From Zygnema cylindricum (lineage: Eukaryota; Streptophyta; Zygnematophyceae; Zygnematales; Zygnemataceae): DNA of 49,112 bases. Under the pieces are notes generated by a model, which saw nothing but the letters and a program-made list of their open reading frames with translations, was not told the DNA's origin and did no database searches. A program made the translations under genes and the position numbers. Location of the stretch: positions 351,295-400,406 of the forward strand of contig JBBHKE010001578.1 in NCBI GenBank assembly GCA_037447655.1, given 5' to 3'. Of the stretch, positions 43,430-49,112 are shown piece by piece; position 1 is the first letter of the stretch; every line of letters begins with the position of its first letter.

Positions 43430-43925
43430 GATGTACTTGTTGTGCGACCATTATCGACAAGGTCTACAAAGTGACACCCGTCAAATCGGAAGCCATGGTT
43501 CCTCCTCCCATCTTCTCCGGTATCAAATAATGTGGCGCCACGTGGCACCGCGTGACGCTATCTCCGTATGCCGCCAAAAAGCTCACTTCGCGTGGCGGCT
43601 ATAATGCCGACCGTCCGATTAAAACATATTTTACACGGTTCAGATTCGCGTACATGCATAAATTGCTCCTTTTGGTTAGTCTGCTGTTAATTAGCTGTTT
43701 CGTTAATGTTTATATATTTATGAAACCCGTCACGTATATCGTTTCGTAACGGCTTAATGGTTAAGGCGTTAAGCTATAGGGTATCTAGAGGTCTCAGGTT
43801 AAACCTTGACCTAGGCATCATTTTAGCAAAATACCCATTACTTCAAAAACTGCCACTTTCTAAATATGGCGGCAGTCATGGCGCGGCTTTGGTCCTCACT
43901 CTCTTTCTTTAAAGCGAAACTAAAA
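43430..43925 (+). mobile_element. diverged LTR-like module with tRNA-like block inside the element
   Basis: The order is the same as in the LTRs: GCCACGTGGCACCGCGTGACG, GGCGGCTATAATGCCGACCG, a TATATATTTATG run (43709-43720), a tRNA-like block (43746-43815), then CGGCAGTCATGGC. Sequence identity is low. It may be a fragment of a related element inserted in the interior. Confidence 0.5.
43746..43815 (+). other. tRNA-Ser/Leu-like block
   Basis: GGCTTAATGGTTAAGGCG (43751-43768) closely resembles the D-arm/A-box of class II (Ser/Leu) tRNAs. AGGTTAAACCT (43796-43806) resembles the B-box. No complete cloverleaf is found. Confidence 0.5.
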
Positions 43926-44165
43926 TAGGGAAGTGAACTATTAATTACCTCTTTTCAACAGGTATTATCCACCTCATCTCTTTTCCATCCACACACGAAA
44001 ACAGATTTCCCACTTGCAATCGAAACAGCCAGCCCCTTCTCCAATCTACATCATATGCCCAAGTGCTAACCCTTTTACAGGCACACCTTCATAAATGCCA
44101 TCACTCCCTTCAGTGATGTCAAACCCATTACCCCCAAATGTTAAACTTTCCTCACTCTCACTTTC

Positions 44166-45603
44166 TTAATTTGTTCCCAATAAATATTTCTCCTCCCCTA
44201 AACCTTTCATTAAATATTCCTCTTCTCCCCTATCCTTTAAAACCCCTTCGAGTTTCACTTCTCCCCTTTCCTCGGAATCCGTTGAAGTCTCCCTTTCCGA
44301 CCAGTTTTCTGTTTCCCAATTATCTATAAAATTATCCTCATTAATTTTACCTTTCCCGTTTTCACTTATGGATCCTAGATCTGACTTTCGCATTTCTAAG
44401 TCATCCACTCTACACTCCTCGACATCCTCAAGTGCCTCCCCTCTCTTTACTTCCCTTATACCTCCAAAAGCACACTGTTGCCTTCGTGGAATTTCTTTGT
44501 ACTTTTCTCTCTTCTCCATTCTACCGATGTGAAGAAGCTCCAAGATTTCTTCATCTTCTCTCTCCTCTTCCCCTTCTTCCTCCTCATTCACACTCCAACT
44601 TCTAAGTTCTTCCAAACGAGGACACTCCTCCATATGGTGACCTAGTTCTCTACAAAAGAAGCAAACCCCTTTTTCTAAAACTCGCCTTTCTTTTCTTCTA
44701 CTTCTCTTTCCACTACAGTTCCGATAAGGTTTACCTTTGTCTTTCTTCCTCTCTAAACGCTTCCGCTCGTCACGGCCGTTCCTCTCATCACGCTTCCGCC
44801 AGTCACCACCAGTTGTAAATACAGCCACCCTCTCACTTCCCCTACGATGCTCGAAGGTGCTTTCCCTCACAAGTATTATCCCCATGGTGATGTTCCAAGT
44901 CCACGAGGAGCCATCCATTCCCTGCATACGGTAAATGATGTCTTCATACTCATCTGGGAGTTTTATGATTAGTGTATTAATCTTTCTCTCCTCGGATTCT
45001 ACATATCCCGCACTAGCAAGCTCAACATATAAAGCAGCAATATCGTTGCAAAACTCTATCATGCTACCGCCTTTATAAACATATGCCTCTATTTCTTGTC
45101 TTACTTACTGCTACCTCTGTATAGTCTCACTCTTATAAATCTGAATTAGTGTTTCTCGGATTTTCGAAGACTTGATTAGACTTTAAAGAGTGATAGCTAT
45201 GGACTTGGACACATATATAAGAATCGGATGTTTTGCTATAATGTTTTTGCATTCCCAAATTTTCCTATCATTTTCTTCACTTTTAATCCCTACAAGTGGT
45301 ACCATAGTTTAGAGCATAGCTCCCCTCACCATAGGTGTCCCTTTTTCTTTCTCCCCTATTTCCCCATCCACGGAAAGGTTTTTCCCTTCACCTTCCGTTG
45401 CATCTGAACTCCGGTTGATATTCTGGGAAACCCCAGATGATTCTCCATAGTGAGCTCCTCCAAAGTCCGATGGCGGACACTTCACTTGTCCCGAAACGAT
45501 TCCCCATAAGTGCTTCTCGAAAAGCAACCCCTCCATCGTAAACTCCCAATAAGTGAAGTATGTTCCATCGAACATAGGCACCCTAGATGGTGGGCCCATA
45601 ACC
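44166..45603 (-). pseudogene. degenerate Copia-type gag
   Basis: Gag packages retroelement RNA. The N-terminal part (45603 down to 45309) has the FDGTYFTYWEF...LLFEKHLWGIVSG motif typical of Ty1/Copia Gag. After several stops between 45309 and 45062 the frame resumes with FCNDIAALYVELASAGY, IIKLPDEYEDII and a CCHC zinc knuckle (CFFCRELGHHMEEC, CX2CX4HX4C) near 44650. It then has an acidic tail ([13 protein letters not shown]). The stops make it non-functional as a single protein. No pol frame follows down to the 3' LTR. Confidence 0.85.
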
Positions 45604-46900
45604 TGAAATTCTATGGGCTCCATTGCCACACAGAATTCGCAGATGAAAAAGAAGCTTACGACTCCAACTTGATATAAACCCAAATGATTGACCCCTTGAC
45701 AATCAAAAACCCATTACAGCTTCACCCATGTGAAATAAGACTTTCTGTGTGCTCAGTTCCACCACAGAATGCAAAGTTAGAATATGAGATTTGGACACAT
45801 TCACCCTTTTTGAATTTCCCTTAGAAAAGCAGCTGCCTAGGCATGCTAAAACTCTGACCGACTACACTCGTGTGTAGCCTTAACACCCCTGAGTCCGCAG
45901 CAAAAAGAATCAGTGAAAATGATCAACTGAATTGATAGTTATAGCTGGCCAAAGTTTGCCATTTATACAAGGTGCTCTCTGGGAGAGGGAGCTACCTACC
46001 AGAAATATTCTAAGTCCTAAAACCCCTCTCTAAGCCCCCTAGTACTAAAGTACGAACCAATGACAAGATTGTAAAGTACATAAAGGTACAGGTGTCGGTG
46101 TACCTTTTGTACGACCATCGTACGACATGGCCAAAAACCAGCACGTGTGTTATCAAGACTCGTTATTTTAATTCTCGAAATTCGTGCTGCCAAATATTAT
46201 CTCTCCACATGGCTCCAGGTCATGCCACGTCTAAAAAACGGTACCGTACAAGAAAGTACAAGTTTCGGAATACTTTCTGTACGTACAATGTACGAAATCG
46301 CCATAGTGCAAAATTTGTCACTTTTGAATTTGTTTTCTGCCGTTCCCGAAATTCCGTAAGCCCGTATGATGTTGCCACATGTCTTCGGAGTGGCGGCGTC
46401 TACAAACTGCCAAATTGTCATTTTCGCGATGTCGGCGCTAACCACGGCCGTCTGATTTACATCGTCATTTAAAACGGACCGTCGAAATAGATTTCCGTAC
46501 TATTTATTTCGTCCGGTTCTAAAAGTACAACTGTTTCTATGCCCCATATATAGTAATCCAGTTAAATGGGAAACCCTACTTGTAACTATATATATATCTA
46601 TCAAACCTATATGTCTTAGCACTAGTCCTAGACTAAATGGACAAAGCTAACGTCTGTGGGACGTTTGACGGACGGTAGGTACCAGGATCAATTCCTGGGT
46701 CCGTCAAACACCTTTTTAGTAAACATACCTATTATCTACTTCTCTCTCTCTGGAGAGCTTAGGTAGCTATGGCTGTAGCTCCCTCTCCAACCTTCCGTGA
46801 CTACAACAAGTGTGGGGGCTTGGAGAAGGAGGTTAGAGGTAGACTACCCCTGCTACTTTTCTATCCCAATAAAGACCTAGAAAATACTCAAATATTAACA
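45604..46900 (-). repeat. 5' LTR
   Basis: Partner of 41607-42907. It has a TATATATATATC run at 46585-46600 and a tRNA-like block at 46629-46705, and ends AATATTAACA. Confidence 0.85.
46629..46705 (+). other. tRNA-like block in 5' LTR
   Basis: A-box-like TAGACTAAATGG. A perfect T-arm CCAGG-ATCAATT-CCTGG (46682-46698) is enclosed by a perfect 7-bp stem GACGGAC/GTCCGTC (46667-46673 and 46699-46705). Confidence 0.55.
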
Positions 46901-47252
46901 CCCAAAGTCATGTGCCTTTGGACAAGGTGACCGTAAAATCTTTGCCGAAAAGAAATACGGTTTTTTGCATGAAAGTCAGCAGAGTGAAGGAGATCTCTGA
47001 GGTACATTGAGGCGGTACACTTGCAAAGTACACGTACCTAATACGCAAGAACGGATTTCTATACGAAAATGGTTGGTTTCCAAATCTTTGACCATTTTAT
47101 AGATGTGATCGTCAAATTATGTGGAACCACTCAAATCAAAATACATATGCAAAAAAATATTTTCACACGATACACGATGTAGCCGAGGCATGTGTATTAC
47201 AAAATTTTTGTTGTCCGTACTATTATAGAGACCTCCTGATGGAACCATACCC
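46901..47252. mobile_element. Harbinger-like fragment B3 cut by the LTR element
   Basis: It matches the right half of B1 (CCAAAGTCA, GACAAGGTGACCGTAAAATC, GTCAGCAGAGTGAAGGAGATC) to the end CTGATGGAACCATACCC, followed by TAA. Its left end begins exactly at the LTR boundary. Confidence 0.75.
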
Positions 47253-47569
47253 TAATACGCGAAAACAATGAAATAGCCTTTCGGATGTTGTTTTTGCTTC
47301 GTCAACTTCCGAGTTTATCGTTAGCATGTTTCAAAGAAAGACGCATTCTTAACCCGACTTCAATATCCTCAAATATTTTGAGGAAGTTATATTGTACAGT
47401 TTTTCGAGAGCTTCCGATAACAACAAAGCAGGTGCTCGAAAAGCTGTACATTATTCGAACGTTCGTCTGTTGCGGAAGTGAATTTTTTTCCGGTGGGAAA
47501 AGGCTATCAATCAACCCGGTTTGTAGAGCTGGCAGTACGATTACAAAAACATTTGATGGAACGTTACCC
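47253..47569. mobile_element. Harbinger-like fragment B4
   Basis: The right end GATGGAACGTTACCC is followed by TAA, and GTAGAGCTGGCAGTACGATT matches B2. It contains a hairpin TCCTCAAA-TAT-TTTGAGGA (47366-47384). The left end was not found; it abuts B3 head to tail. Confidence 0.6.
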
Positions 47570-47572
47570 TAA

Positions 47573-48300
47573 TTTACTACCCCGTGAATCGTTATTAGCG
47601 TTTATAAATTATTTGTGCCAAAAATTAATTAGTGTTGTTAATACTAATTTGGATATTGCAATTTTTTTTAAAAAATGTTTAATTGTAATTTCTCTATAAC
47701 TTTGCTTTAGGTACACCGGATCTGTCGTCGTTATATAAACAATAAAATAGATAAAAGTACAAAATTTGACAATTGTACAACATCGCGTCCCTTTACTATA
47801 ATTAACCCATAATTCTAATTTGGGTATGCGAACGCGTTTGTCACAAACTCGACTCCATGTTTATTCTAAGCACATTTCTATATGCAACCAAGATAAGCTA
47901 ATTACCATTTATGTACGATTTTTCGTAGCGAAGTACGGAATCGTACGAAGAAACACCTTTCGTACACCACACTATTTATAAAATAAGTACAGTATAGTTG
48001 TTAACGCTAATTTAAAAGAACGGTTATTGACGTCAAGGAAAAATTAGATTTATTAATTGTATTTCATGTATCAATGCAAATTTTAAGGGTGCCAAAATAT
48101 AGTACATAAGGCTGATAACCATTCACGGAGTACTGTAAAGATATTCAGCGTGGATAGCTACTACGGAAAGAAACCCAAACTAGAGTCATTAATATATTAG
48201 AGAATATATTTTTTGAGAAAACGAAAAAACCCAAATTAGAGTTAATAACACTAATTATTTCTTTAAGCTAATGACGATCCACGGTTTAATTACAGTATGG
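47573..48300. mobile_element. degenerate E-family element
   Basis: The left side is CCCCGTGAATCGTTATTAGCG. The right side carries AAGCTAATGACGATCCACGG. Inner AACACTAATTTGG-type words also occur. The ends are too decayed to set exactly. Confidence 0.45.
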
Positions 48301-49112
48301 GAAATGAGCTAAAATCAAAGGTAGGAATGGAAATGTGGGTCACATGAATTCCATGTTGTCATAACAAAACAAAATGTGGTATAGGTCGTCATAAAAGAAA
48401 CACAAGACGTTTGGTTTTTCACCTTCATACATTGAATGCTTACATGTTATATCAACTGCTCCAATTTTGGAAGTCGATGAGTAAAGAATCGTTATATCCC
48501 GTATTGTACATAAAATCAAATCTCTTAAACTAGAAAATTACTTAATACTTACTATTTATAGGCATAGTGAATCCCCTATCAAATGAAAGCCTTATGTTCC
48601 CCTTTTCAATGATATTTTAGTTGGGTGAGAGATTCCATTATCACTCTTACCAGAAACGGGGGCATAACCGAATCGTCAGTGCAACATTAATAGTGTTGAT
48701 GTTTTTAAGCCACTTGAAACATATTTTATTGCACAACTGATTAAAGGCGTACCATCTAATTTCAAAAGGTTGTTTTTTGCTTAGTATATGAAAATATAGA
48801 TATTGCAAGAATTACGTGTAACAACTTTGCGCTTATATATTCTTATTGACAATATATTATAATAAACTTCATAAAAGTGCAATAGCAAACCGTCCGAGTA
48901 CAACAACGGAAAAAAAAAGGTAGGTGAAAAATTAACATATTAGACTGCAAACATTAAGAGCAACCAAAAAAGATTGAAAAAACATGCCCAATATAACCCT
49001 AACAAAAGCGAATTAAACCATCGAAGTTGTTGGAAAACATAATTTGCATCTAGTCTCTTTTGATTTTTGAGCAGTTGTAGAGTGAGAGAGAGAGAGGGAA
49101 AGAGAGGGAAAA
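48300..49112. other. unassigned right end of window
   Basis: AT-rich sequence with no recognised gene or element, ending in a GA-rich run at 49080-49112. Confidence 0.5.

Larger units (their letters stand above)
41607..46900 (-). mobile_element. gag-only Copia-type LTR retrotransposon
   Basis: Two direct repeats of about 1.3 kb (41607-42907 and 45604-46900, TG...CA ends) flank a 2.7-kb interior. Transcription direction is minus: the gag frame is minus, and a purine tract AATAAGGGGAG (42908-42918) lies immediately before the left repeat, which is therefore the 3' LTR. No protease, integrase or reverse transcriptase frame exists, so it is non-autonomous, similar in concept to TR-GAG elements. 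The primer-binding site next to the 5' LTR (minus GGTTATGGGCCC) does not match the usual tRNA-Met site. The outer flanks lack matching duplications. It has split a B-family element on the right. Confidence 0.82.

Noticed and set aside
43741-43820. Functional tRNA-Ser/Leu gene
   Set aside because: The D-arm resembles class II tRNA, but no matching acceptor stem or anticodon arm can be built.

Overview
This is a eukaryotic nuclear window, AT-rich and intron-rich, with GT-AG introns. It most likely comes from a streptophyte (green plant lineage). Three lines of evidence point there: an SYP2-type Qa-SNARE N-terminus, an NFRKB-like DEUBAD protein that continues into the W-G-x-x-x-C segment I associate with plant homologues, and AAACCCTAA telo-box motifs next to gene starts. 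A fatty-acid elongase exon with an intact HxxHH box argues for a non-seed plant or a charophyte alga rather than a seed plant. The species cannot be named from the sequence.

Genes occupy roughly the left 27 kb. In order they are: one exon of an ELO fatty-acid elongase (minus, 563-763) with a frameshifted copy beside it; exon 1 of an SYP2-like syntaxin (minus, 3427-3614); a ten-exon NFRKB/INO80-associated DEUBAD gene (plus, 4823-13706) that reads as one 512-codon frame; unidentified coding-like fragments at 13.9-14.3 kb, 15.5-15.8 kb and 17.8-17.9 kb; and a nine-exon HLTF/RAD5-type SNF2 helicase with HIRAN and RING domains (minus, 27171-19100). Introns hold long homopurine tracts and minisatellites. 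A 640-bp array of 18-bp units built around TCGCGA lies between the two large genes.

From 27.5 kb to the right end I see no host gene. This part is a nested mosaic of transposable elements, several with exact boundaries. It includes Harbinger/Tourist-like elements (TAA duplications, inner TIR motif TTCCATCAG), hAT-like elements with perfect 8-bp duplications, Tc1/mariner-like MITEs with CACTACACCG or CAGTACACCG ends, a fold-back element with arms of about 240 bp, and a 5.3-kb LTR element at 41607-46900. The LTR element carries only a broken Copia-type gag on the minus strand. Its 1.3-kb LTRs contain a tRNA-like module that recurs, with diverged sequence, at two other places.

The two complete genes fit chromatin and genome-maintenance roles (INO80-associated factor; replication-fork remodeller and ubiquitin ligase). 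They are on opposite strands 5.4 kb apart and nothing suggests co-regulation beyond shared telo-box motifs. I found no convincing undescribed system. The most unusual signals are the recurring tRNA-like LTR module, the central hairpins of the Harbinger-like elements (same place, different stem sequence), and a minisatellite that starts at a splice donor and repeats a donor-like motif.
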